Shown one piece after another: positions 57,883 to 64,000 of a stretch of DNA of 64,000 nucleotides. The position numbers and the translations under genes were made by a program. The notes beneath the pieces are model-generated. The model did not search any database. It was not told where the DNA came from and worked only from the letters and a program-made list of their open reading frames with translations. The stretch's first letter is position 1, and every line of letters starts with the position of its first letter. Source of the stretch: Photobacterium kishitanii (GTDB lineage Bacteria > Pseudomonadota > Gammaproteobacteria > Enterobacterales > Vibrionaceae); the NCBI RefSeq assembly GCF_003026355.1, contig NZ_PYON01000012.1, positions 1 through 64,000 on the forward strand, written 5' to 3'.

Positions 57883-58437
57883 TTAATAGCTTCCCTTTCG
57901 CCCGACACCGGCATAATTAAATTCCCATGAAACATCAAAAGGTTTAAACCATGGTGCAACACCTGTTTCTTTATCAATATGGCGGAAAAAAGGAGCATTT
58001 TTATTGTATGATGGCGGATAAATCGTAAAGACAACTTTATATTTTCCATTTCCATCCAATTTGATGTTTTTACCATAATGAGGACCATCACTAGCAACCA
58101 TTGGCATAAACATACCTGACTGTGCTTCTTTTTTATCTCCCAATTTAGTTACAGAATATTTGATCGTTAGATATGGAATCCAGTCTCCTTCGGCAAACCC
58201 ATTTGGATTTTCCTCAACTGCATGTATATCCGCTTCCAAATGGATATCTGCCTTATTAGCTGGTAATTGAGTCATGGTTTTATCTTTTCCCATGTCCATC
58301 GTTATAGGCTGTAAATAAACGCCTTGGATTTCCATACCATCTTTAATAGTTGGTTGACCTAAAGGGTATTCTTGAGAAATTGCAGTGGCTGAAAACAAAA
58401 TTAAAGTTGATGCGATAGCTAGAGATGTTTTTTTCAT
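57883..58437 (-). CDS. P19-family periplasmic iron/copper-binding protein
   Basis: A 184-residue protein with a signal peptide (MKKTSLAIASTLILFSATAISQ) and a P19/Tp34-type domain. Metal-binding cues are the conserved Glu in GMEIQGVYLQPITMDMG, the Met residues around it, and ADIHLEADIHAVE with two His, as in Campylobacter P19 and E. coli FetP, which work with FTR1 permeases. GGAATAGATA precedes the ATG. First gene of the operon; a Fur-like box lies upstream. Confidence 0.9.
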   Translation of the reverse strand: MKKTSLAIASTLILFSATAISQEYPLGQPTIKDGMEIQGVYLQPITMDMGKDKTMTQLPANKADIHLEADIHAVEENPNGFAEGDWIPYLTIKYSVTKLGDKKEAQSGMFMPMVASDGPHYGKNIKLDGNGKYKVVFTIYPPSYNKNAPFFRHIDKETGVAPWFKPFDVSWEFNYAGVGRKGSY

Positions 58438-58474
58438 TATCTATTCCATGATTGATTGCAACAAAGAACCAGAT

Positions 58475-58493
58475 GATATTGATTATCACTCTC
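58475..58493. promoter_or_regulatory. Fur-like box upstream of the iron operon
   Basis: GATATTGATTATCACTCTC matches 15 of 19 positions of the Fur consensus GATAATGATAATCATTATC. It lies 38 bases before the start of the P19 gene. Iron repression is inferred. Confidence 0.65.
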
Positions 58494-58922
58494 ATTAACC
58501 AATCTTTTTATCGAATCTTACTGAAAACTAAGTTTTACAAAATAAACACAAACATCCACCTTCAGCTACATTTGCCGTTTTAGCATCACATTTAGACTTA
58601 ACACATTAATGAAAATAGCACTTCGATTGCGACTCTTTAGTAACCATTTATATTTAAAAATTGTATATAAGTCGGTAGATAGGTAGATAGGTAGATAGGT
58701 AGATAGGTAGATAGGTAGATAGGTAGATATTGTATATCATACCGTGATGCAAATTTGTTGATATATACATTATGACAGTATTTTTATATCTTCTTTTATA
58801 ATTTACTGCATAAAATAACTCAATATTTATCTATAATAGTCAAACTTTAATCATTAATATCAGCAATAAAATATTTTAATATTACACTTAATAAATTATT
58901 TTATAAAAAGAAAGGGTTATAT
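58494..58922. other. Divergent intergenic region with tandem repeat
   Basis: About 430 AT-rich bases between the iron operon and the lipocalin-like gene. Besides the 8-bp tandem repeat listed separately, TTGTATAT flanks the repeat on both sides (near 58661 and 58730). No gene was found. Confidence 0.5.
58674..58729. repeat. Seven tandem copies of an 8-bp unit (GGTAGATA)
   Basis: Seven uninterrupted, identical GGTAGATA units. The unit length is not a multiple of three, but the array is intergenic. It lies about 195 bases before the lipocalin-like start and about 180 bases upstream of the Fur-like box. Confidence 0.95.
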
Positions 58923-59342
58923 ATGAACATAAAAGAACTATGGGGTTCTTGGAACTTAATTTCATTTAGTCATACCCTCTTAGAGACTAAAATTAAAACT
59001 AACATTATGGGTGATAATCCTAATGGAACAATTCTATTCACTGAAGATAATTGTGTTAGTGTTATCATCACGAATGAATCCAGAAAAACAAGTAACGACA
59101 TTGAAGATACTAATTATCTTTATAATAGCATGATGGCATACATGGGGCGTTATAGCCTCAATGGAAACAAATGTGACTTTCATATTGAAATTTCATGGAA
59201 TCCATCTTGGGTTGGTTTAATATTACAACGTGAAATAATACTTGAAGATAACAAACTTATTATTAACACACTACCACAGATTGGTATTGATGGTAATTTA
59301 AGTACTGCCACATTAATATGGAAAAGAAAGAATAATAATTAA
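58923..59342 (+). CDS. Lipocalin-like domain protein
   Basis: A 139-residue soluble protein with the lipocalin-5 pattern: ELWGSWNLISF at the start, MGDNPNGTILFTEDN, MAYMGRYSLNGNKCDFHIE, SWNPSWVG and a C-terminal ATLIWKR. Members are cytoplasmic small-ligand-binding-like beta barrels of unknown role. AAAGGG lies 8 bases before the ATG. Monocistronic; it converges on the deacetylase gene. Confidence 0.82.
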   Translation: MNIKELWGSWNLISFSHTLLETKIKTNIMGDNPNGTILFTEDNCVSVIITNESRKTSNDIEDTNYLYNSMMAYMGRYSLNGNKCDFHIEISWNPSWVGLILQREIILEDNKLIINTLPQIGIDGNLSTATLIWKRKNNN

Positions 59343-59383
59343 AGACAAGCATCGGTTTTATTAATTTACTAAATACTAAAATT

Positions 59384-59407
59384 GATGTGTACATGAATGT
59401 ACACATC
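59384..59407. repeat. Palindromic hairpin between convergent genes
   Basis: Arms GATGTGTACA (59384-59393) and TGTACACATC (59398-59407) with a TGAA loop. There is no strong T tract. A probable mRNA 3'-end structure. Confidence 0.5.
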
Positions 59408-59434
59408 ATAAATAGCATATATTTTTACAGCTTT

Positions 59435-60547
59435 TTATTTATCTAAAAATGCTTTAATTTGTTCAGGAGTAAGATCTACACCTATTTTATAATAATCACT
59501 AACCTGACTTGCTGTTACAAAATACGTATTTGGATACTCTAGTTGAACTTCTTTAATAAATGCATTTAAACCATCAACTTCATCACTAATTGATAATGAC
59601 TGACGATGTAAATAAATACCAAATGGCGGTCGAGAAGCATCCTTATAATGATTTAAGAAATTTTCCATCCAAATATTCTTTGCTTGCTCTGGAGTACAAG
59701 TTTGGTTACAAGCTCCAAACACTGTATCCATAACGTTTACAATACTACCATCGATATATTTGTAACCCATAAATAATTGATTACTTTTAGGCTGTGTTGC
59801 TACTGTATATTTAGGGTAACCACCATCTTCCCAATTAAATTGCTCTTTTTGAGTGAAATCACAGTGTACGTTATCCCATCCACCAGGTACTGATGTACAG
59901 TGGCGAACCCCTTTTCTTGGTTGCGTTTGTTCTGGTGCTGCAGAAAGTGAAGAATCATAACTAATATTTAATTGATTCATTATACCTTGCAAATGACCTA
60001 GCGCCGCATTCTTATTCTCACGGTCCCAACCACTACTGTTAGTATCTAAAAAGGGTGCACGGAATCCTTTTATCTTATCGCCTGGAATACCTGAAGCGAC
60101 CAAAAATTCATAATTTTTCTTTAATTCATTCTCAATTTGAGATTGAGTTAAAGGTTCACCTTGATTACCTGACGCAATAGCTGGGTGTGAATATGTATGT
60201 AGAGCAAATTCGTGACCTTTCTTATATAAATTATTAATTGATTTAGGGTTGCTTACACATTGTGGCTCGCCTGTTGTTAATCCATCATCATTTACACAAA
60301 CGATATCAAGCATTGATTCTTCATAAACCCATCCACCAGCTTGTTGCACAACATTGACATAAAATGTTAATGGGATAGTACTGTTTAATTGAGCAACACT
60401 TTTTTCCATTTCTTGATTCACACCGTCATCAAGACTGATAACGACAAATTGTGGTTTATTATTAATGTCATCTACTGATGCAAATGTTGAAAATGAAATA
60501 GATGTTAAAAAAAGGCATGCCAAATGTGTGTTTTTAATACGAGTCAT
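59435..60547 (-). CDS. Secreted polysaccharide deacetylase (NodB homology)
   Basis: About 370 residues: signal peptide (MTRIKNTHLACLFLTSISFSTFA), then a NodB-fold domain. Motif 1 is VVISLDDGV (catalytic Asp pair), motif 2 HTYSHP (metal-binding His-x3-His) and motif 3 GFRAPF. A Cys-rich insertion (VCVNDD, PQCVSN) lies between motifs 1 and 2, and others (HCTSVPGGWDNVHCD, GACNQTC) follow. It probably deacetylates chitin-like or other GlcNAc polymers. AGGGA precedes the ATG, chosen because it begins the signal peptide. A Fur-like box is upstream. Confidence 0.87.
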   Translation of the reverse strand: MTRIKNTHLACLFLTSISFSTFASVDDINNKPQFVVISLDDGVNQEMEKSVAQLNSTIPLTFYVNVVQQAGGWVYEESMLDIVCVNDDGLTTGEPQCVSNPKSINNLYKKGHEFALHTYSHPAIASGNQGEPLTQSQIENELKKNYEFLVASGIPGDKIKGFRAPFLDTNSSGWDRENKNAALGHLQGIMNQLNISYDSSLSAAPEQTQPRKGVRHCTSVPGGWDNVHCDFTQKEQFNWEDGGYPKYTVATQPKSNQLFMGYKYIDGSIVNVMDTVFGACNQTCTPEQAKNIWMENFLNHYKDASRPPFGIYLHRQSLSISDEVDGLNAFIKEVQLEYPNTYFVTASQVSDYYKIGVDLTPEQIKAFLDK

Positions 60548-60582
60548 AAATTCCCTAAATAAAAAAATAAAACTATTCGTAA

Positions 60583-60597
60583 TGAGAATAATTTTCG
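60583..60597. promoter_or_regulatory. Fur-like box upstream of the deacetylase gene
   Basis: TGAGAATAATTTTCG matches 11 or 12 of 14 defined positions of the 7-1-7 Fur pattern TGATAAT-N-ATTATCA. It lies 36 bases upstream of the start codon. Lower confidence than the box of the iron operon. Confidence 0.45.
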
Positions 60598-60779
60598 GGA
60601 GAATCATATACGAGTATGCATCACGTTCAATAATATATGTGTAATATATTATGTCGATTTGAGATCATACCTAATGCGTTGCATATTAAGCAATTGATTT
60701 CATTAGCTCAGCTGACAATCTAAATGTAACATTTTCCTGCTTATAATTAATTAACATAACATTTAAACACTCTATTCCA

Positions 60780-60915
60780 CTACCGCTCAGGGGATGCTTT
60801 ATACATATCGTACCAACCAGCGTACTCGCCATTTTTGTCGGTAATTACTTTCTTCTCAGCTCACACTCAACCTCCGCCGCAATAGCTAAACCACGGTCCT
60901 CTTGGAAGTAAAAAT
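60780..60915 (-). pseudogene. Fragment resembling the end of a degraded gene
   Basis: On the minus strand two frames give protein-like sequence in succession: QEDRGLAIAAEVECELR, then after a shift AEKKVITDKNGEYAGWYDM, continuing YKASPER and stop. The composition is less AT-rich than the flanks, and both parts lack a start. It looks like the frameshifted 3' end of a lost gene. The family is not recognised. Confidence 0.4.
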
Positions 60916-61020
60916 ATTAAACACGTGCAACAAACAGATATAAATTATGAAAATTGCTCTAATATTAAGAAAAGCAATTTATATTTGAAGCATTGCATCA
61001 CTTTGATATAATCATAAAGT

Positions 61021-61091
61021 TTCTTCGTATAACCCCAATAATATGGTTTGGGGGTTTCTACCAGTCCCCGCAAAGTACTGATTATGAAGAG
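61021..61091 (+). ncRNA. Adenine-type purine riboswitch
   Basis: A purine aptamer by sequence and fold. P1 is CTTCGTA (61023-61029) with TATGAAG (61083-61089). P2 is ACCCCAA/TTGGGG with the loop containing ATATGG. The conserved GTTTCTACCA junction follows. P3 is CAGT/ACTG with a CCGCAAA loop. The base that pairs with the ligand (position 74 in xpt/add numbering) is T at 61082, giving adenine rather than guanine specificity. It lies about 100 bases before add. The expression platform is not resolved, but a GATC-ACTCT/AGAGT-GATC inverted pair (61104-61157) could form in the spacer. Confidence 0.92.
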
Positions 61092-61188
61092 TGAAGGTTA
61101 AATTGATCTTACTCTGAGTAATCGCATACAACTTCTCGTTCGTTTCTTAGAGTGATCTTCTCCATCCACATAATTAGACAGGTCATAT

Positions 61189-62205
61189 ATGAAAGAATTT
61201 ATTTTAGGGTTACCAAAAGTAGAACTCCATTTACACATCGAAGGTTCATTAGAGCCTGAACTATTATTTAAGATTGCAGAACGCAACCAAATAGATATTC
61301 CTTATGATTCACCAGAGGCATTACGCCAAGCTTATCAATTTGAAGACCTACAGTCCTTTCTGGATATCTATTATCAAGGTGCGCATGCTTTACACACAGA
61401 ACAAGACTTCTATGATTTAACATGGGCATACCTAGAACGCTGTAAACTGGATAATGTGATCCATACAGAAATCTTTTTTGATCCTCAAACACATACAGAT
61501 CGAGGCATTGCATTTGACACCGTCATTAATGGCATTTACAACGCATTACTTGATGGAGAAAAGTCATTTGGTATTTCTTCAAATATCATTGCATGTTTCT
61601 TACGCCATTTATCCCAAGAAAGTGCTATTGAAACATTAGAATCCATATTAAAGCACCAAGATAAAATAACGGGTGTTGGATTAGACTCTTCAGAGGCAGG
61701 TAACCCACCAGAGAAGTTCAAATATGCCTTTCAATTAGCGAAACAAGCAGGATTAAAAACAGTAGCTCACGCCGGAGAAGAAGGGCCAGCACAAAATATT
61801 ATTGACGCAATTGATATGCTTAAAGTTAGCCGAGTTGATCATGGTGTGCGTTGTGTTGAAGATGAAGACTTAGTTAAGCAACTCATTAATAATAAAATGG
61901 CATTGACCGTTTGCCCTCTTTCAAATATTAAGCTGCGTGTCTTTAACGATATGAGCCAACATAATATTGTTGATTTATTACGTAGAGGAGTTACTGTAAC
62001 AATCAATTCAGATGATCCTGCCTACTTTGGAGGATATATGACTGATAATTTTATGGCAGTCAATCAATCACATAAAATGACCAAAAGTGAATTAACACAG
62101 TTAACGATTAACGCAATAGAGGCGAGCTTCATTAGCGAAGAACTAAAAGATAAATATAGAATAGAAGTAACAAATTACCTCGAAAACTATAGAGCTAATA
62201 TTTAA
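61189..62205 (+). CDS. add: Adenosine/adenine deaminase
   Basis: A 338-residue amidohydrolase. Zinc and active-site motifs are PKVELHLHIEGS (HxH), the TVAHAGEEG region with catalytic His and Glu, DHGVRC, and TINSDDPAYF with the catalytic Asp pair. The shorter length and the adenine riboswitch upstream fit the adenine-deaminase-like branch seen in vibrios, which converts adenine to hypoxanthine, but adenosine use cannot be excluded. The start ATG has AGG upstream (in ACAGGTC). Monocistronic, with a terminator behind. Confidence 0.92.
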   Translation: MKEFILGLPKVELHLHIEGSLEPELLFKIAERNQIDIPYDSPEALRQAYQFEDLQSFLDIYYQGAHALHTEQDFYDLTWAYLERCKLDNVIHTEIFFDPQTHTDRGIAFDTVINGIYNALLDGEKSFGISSNIIACFLRHLSQESAIETLESILKHQDKITGVGLDSSEAGNPPEKFKYAFQLAKQAGLKTVAHAGEEGPAQNIIDAIDMLKVSRVDHGVRCVEDEDLVKQLINNKMALTVCPLSNIKLRVFNDMSQHNIVDLLRRGVTVTINSDDPAYFGGYMTDNFMAVNQSHKMTKSELTQLTINAIEASFISEELKDKYRIEVTNYLENYRANI

Positions 62206-62271
62206 CTCATTTTTATCAAAATATACATTACTTTTAATTAATTATGAGTATCTCAAGTTAATTAAGTAACC

Positions 62272-62304
62272 ACCAAGGCTAAGTAATTATAGCCTTGGTT
62301 TTTC
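62272..62304 (+). terminator. Terminator of add
   Basis: A 10-bp perfect stem (ACCAAGGCTA at 62272-62281, TAGCCTTGGT at 62290-62299) with an 8-base loop, then a run of T residues. Confidence 0.9.
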
Positions 62305-62319
62305 TCTGTCTTAAACGGC

Positions 62320-63861
62320 TTAATCACTATCTATGACACTAATATTCTGATTGTAATTTTGAAGAAACTCTCCTAATGGTATTGGTTTTGCAAAAAGAAA
62401 CCCTTGTAAATTTTCTATACCTTGTTTCTTTAAATATTCAGCTTGCGCTTCAGTCTCAACCCCTTCAGCGATAATACGAAGGGACAAACGCTTAGCAAGT
62501 TCTACTGTACTTTCAATTAAATGTTCTGAAGTACAGTCAACACCTATATTTTTAACAAAAATCTGATCTATTTTAAGATAATCTAGATTAATTTTTTGCA
62601 AATTAACTAAACTCGAATGCCCAGTTCCAAAATCATCGATAGCAATCTTACAACCGAGTATTTTTAAATCATGAAATAGATCCTGTGTAAACTCAGAAAC
62701 ATCAAGAGCCTCACGTTCAGTTAATTCCAATACCAATATAATATTATGATTTGAAACCTCATCGACAAAGTATTTACATTCATCTAGTAGAATTGAACTA
62801 TTGCAATGTTGGGGAGAAATATTTACTCCAACATGAAACGGAGCTGGTAAGCAATGTTTATATTCCCGCAATTGTCTTGAGGTTTCTTTTAAAAGCATAT
62901 GAGTCATTGGAATAATCAGTCCAGAATCTTCTGCTTGTGGGATAAAAAGATCTGGACGAACGATTCCTTGGTAAGGATGCTTCCACCTCATCAAGATTTC
63001 TACACCAATAATTTCTTGTGTTACTGAATCTACGACAGGCTGCGCATAGGGCACAAACTCATTTTTCCTGATTGCTCTCTCTAATTCTAAATATAGAGGT
63101 CGTGGTCGGGTTAATTGCCACCAGCAGAAAATAGAAAACAATATTTGAAATAATAAAATAACAACAATATAAAACTGATCTTCTTGCCAAAATGCTAGCC
63201 AAGATGATGAGCTATTGAAACCAGAATAAACTGAAAAAGGGAAATTTTTTGATTCCACTCGTTGAACGGCTAAAAATGATTTATTGGGGTTATCATGAGT
63301 AAATTCATTATTATGGGTTAACCATGAATCTCCTATCGCTAACGATATAACAAATGAATTATTTTTTTGTTCAGATAATAGCTGTTTGATATAACGTCCA
63401 TCGATACCACTAAGCGCAACATTTTCCCCAATCACAGTCCGAACGGCGATTAATGGGTATTTCTGTTCAACATTACTCCCCGGCATCAGATATAATTTAC
63501 CGGAAATGTACTTCATTGAGTCACTATGAAATTCAGCAGCTCCCCAAAGAGACGTACAATAAATATTATTACCGTGAGCTAGATTAATAGTTCTCACATA
63601 AGGAATACGAGCTACATTTATTCTCATTTCACTATATATTTTTTCGCAACTATCCCCATCAGAGATTAAATTTAGAGCTAGGTTGTTAGACTCTTCACCA
63701 TAGTTGAGAATAGAATCAATTTCTTTTACTACTTTAACAGCATGTTGCTTTGATTCTTTGTGTAAAGAAAACTCAAAACCAGCATGAAACAAAAGCAAAA
63801 TGAAAATGCATGGTAAAAAAGTCAAAAGCACAATTAAGATGTTCTTTATTTTACCTCCCAT
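62320..63861 (-). CDS. CSS-motif cyclic-di-GMP phosphodiesterase (EAL)
   Basis: A 513-residue inner-membrane protein. N-terminal helix (about 8-27), a periplasmic CSS-type sensor with paired Cys (GDSCEKIY and NIYCTSLWG) around residues 70-110, a second helix (about 228-250), then a C-terminal EAL domain. EAL features present are GVEILMRWKHP, GVNISPQH, LELTERE, IDDFGTGHSSL, KIDQIF and IAEGVETEAQ, so all metal/ligand residues look intact and activity is expected. The CSS domain is redox sensed through Dsb proteins in E. coli relatives. GGAGGGTT precedes the ATG. Confidence 0.92.
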   Translation of the reverse strand: MGGKIKNILIVLLTFLPCIFILLLFHAGFEFSLHKESKQHAVKVVKEIDSILNYGEESNNLALNLISDGDSCEKIYSEMRINVARIPYVRTINLAHGNNIYCTSLWGAAEFHSDSMKYISGKLYLMPGSNVEQKYPLIAVRTVIGENVALSGIDGRYIKQLLSEQKNNSFVISLAIGDSWLTHNNEFTHDNPNKSFLAVQRVESKNFPFSVYSGFNSSSSWLAFWQEDQFYIVVILLFQILFSIFCWWQLTRPRPLYLELERAIRKNEFVPYAQPVVDSVTQEIIGVEILMRWKHPYQGIVRPDLFIPQAEDSGLIIPMTHMLLKETSRQLREYKHCLPAPFHVGVNISPQHCNSSILLDECKYFVDEVSNHNIILVLELTEREALDVSEFTQDLFHDLKILGCKIAIDDFGTGHSSLVNLQKINLDYLKIDQIFVKNIGVDCTSEHLIESTVELAKRLSLRIIAEGVETEAQAEYLKKQGIENLQGFLFAKPIPLGEFLQNYNQNISVIDSD

Positions 63862-64000
63862 AACCCTCCTTTAAATCCGCCATTAGATATTTTGACATGT
63901 GAACTACACATCGTTTATCTCGTGGATATTTCAGCCGTATAATCAATATAATAAAAATCATATTACAATAAAAACATATACACAATATATATAACATTAT
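63862..64000. other. AT-rich spacer at the window edge
   Basis: Upstream region of the EAL gene, cut by the window. No gene is seen. Confidence 0.3.

Noticed and set aside
57870-58097. A 75-codon minus-strand frame overlapping the P19 gene in another phase.
   Set aside because: It lies wholly within a well-supported gene apart from its end, and has no family features.
58674-58729. The 8-bp repeat array considered as a CRISPR or plasmid-type iteron array.
   Set aside because: Units are contiguous with no spacers and are too short for CRISPR repeats; no replication gene is nearby.

Overview
The window looks like chromosomal DNA of a low-GC marine gammaproteobacterium, most likely a Vibrionaceae member of the Photobacterium type. 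This is inferred from a sialidase closely resembling Vibrio cholerae NanH, an adenine-riboswitch-controlled add gene as in Vibrio vulnificus, attC sites of the Vibrio superintegron style, an AroG of exactly the E. coli length, a DmsABC operon, and H-NOX, CSS-EAL and RhlE proteins typical of the family. No rRNA, tRNA, CRISPR array, prophage or intact insertion sequence was seen.

Layout. 0-5 kb: a secreted beta-helix-like protein, a phytanoyl-CoA dioxygenase-like enzyme, an alpha/beta hydrolase, a lipoprotein and an unknown gene. 5-7.5 kb: a coupled H-NOX gas sensor and hybrid histidine kinase. 7.5-17.2 kb: a lone PBP2, a DnaQ-like exonuclease, an EEP-family phosphatase/nuclease, RhlE, and small conserved or unknown genes, including a lipoprotein gene that appears frameshifted. 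17.2-22.1 kb: aroG, divergent from a four-gene polar amino-acid ABC importer. 22.4-36.5 kb: DUF2797 protein, lipoprotein, phosphotransferase, ABC-class ATPase, a second RhlE-like helicase with a strong leader hairpin, a HAD/ketoacyl-synthase pair facing a GlxA/AraC regulator, a histidine phosphatase and an iron-sulfur flavoprotein oxidoreductase.

36.9-39.4 kb is the main accessory region: minus-strand genes separated by attC-like sites with no integrase in the window (a CALIN-like array). Its products are a DUF2971 protein, a protein with a HEPN-like RNDRAH motif and an unknown protein. After this come nfsB with a quinol-monooxygenase-like gene, a patatin, and a DMSO-reductase locus: napF-like and torD-like genes on the minus strand facing dmsABC. 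dmsA carries a one-base frameshift, and repairing it restores exactly 814 residues.

47.4-58.5 kb: small envelope proteins, a K+ channel, a DUF1275 protein, an isolated nanH sialidase, and a Fur-type iron-uptake operon. The operon reads P19, a free-standing cupredoxin, EfeU, an EfeO lacking its cupredoxin domain, and EfeB. 58.5-64 kb: an 8-bp tandem repeat, a lipocalin-like gene, a NodB deacetylase with a Fur-like box, an adenine riboswitch with add, and a CSS-EAL phosphodiesterase.

Several genes use GTG or TTG starts with good Shine-Dalgarno spacing. Starts were moved inward where a signal peptide, family alignment or ribosome-binding site favoured it. Family names come from recall of motifs and conserved sequence, not from database searches.
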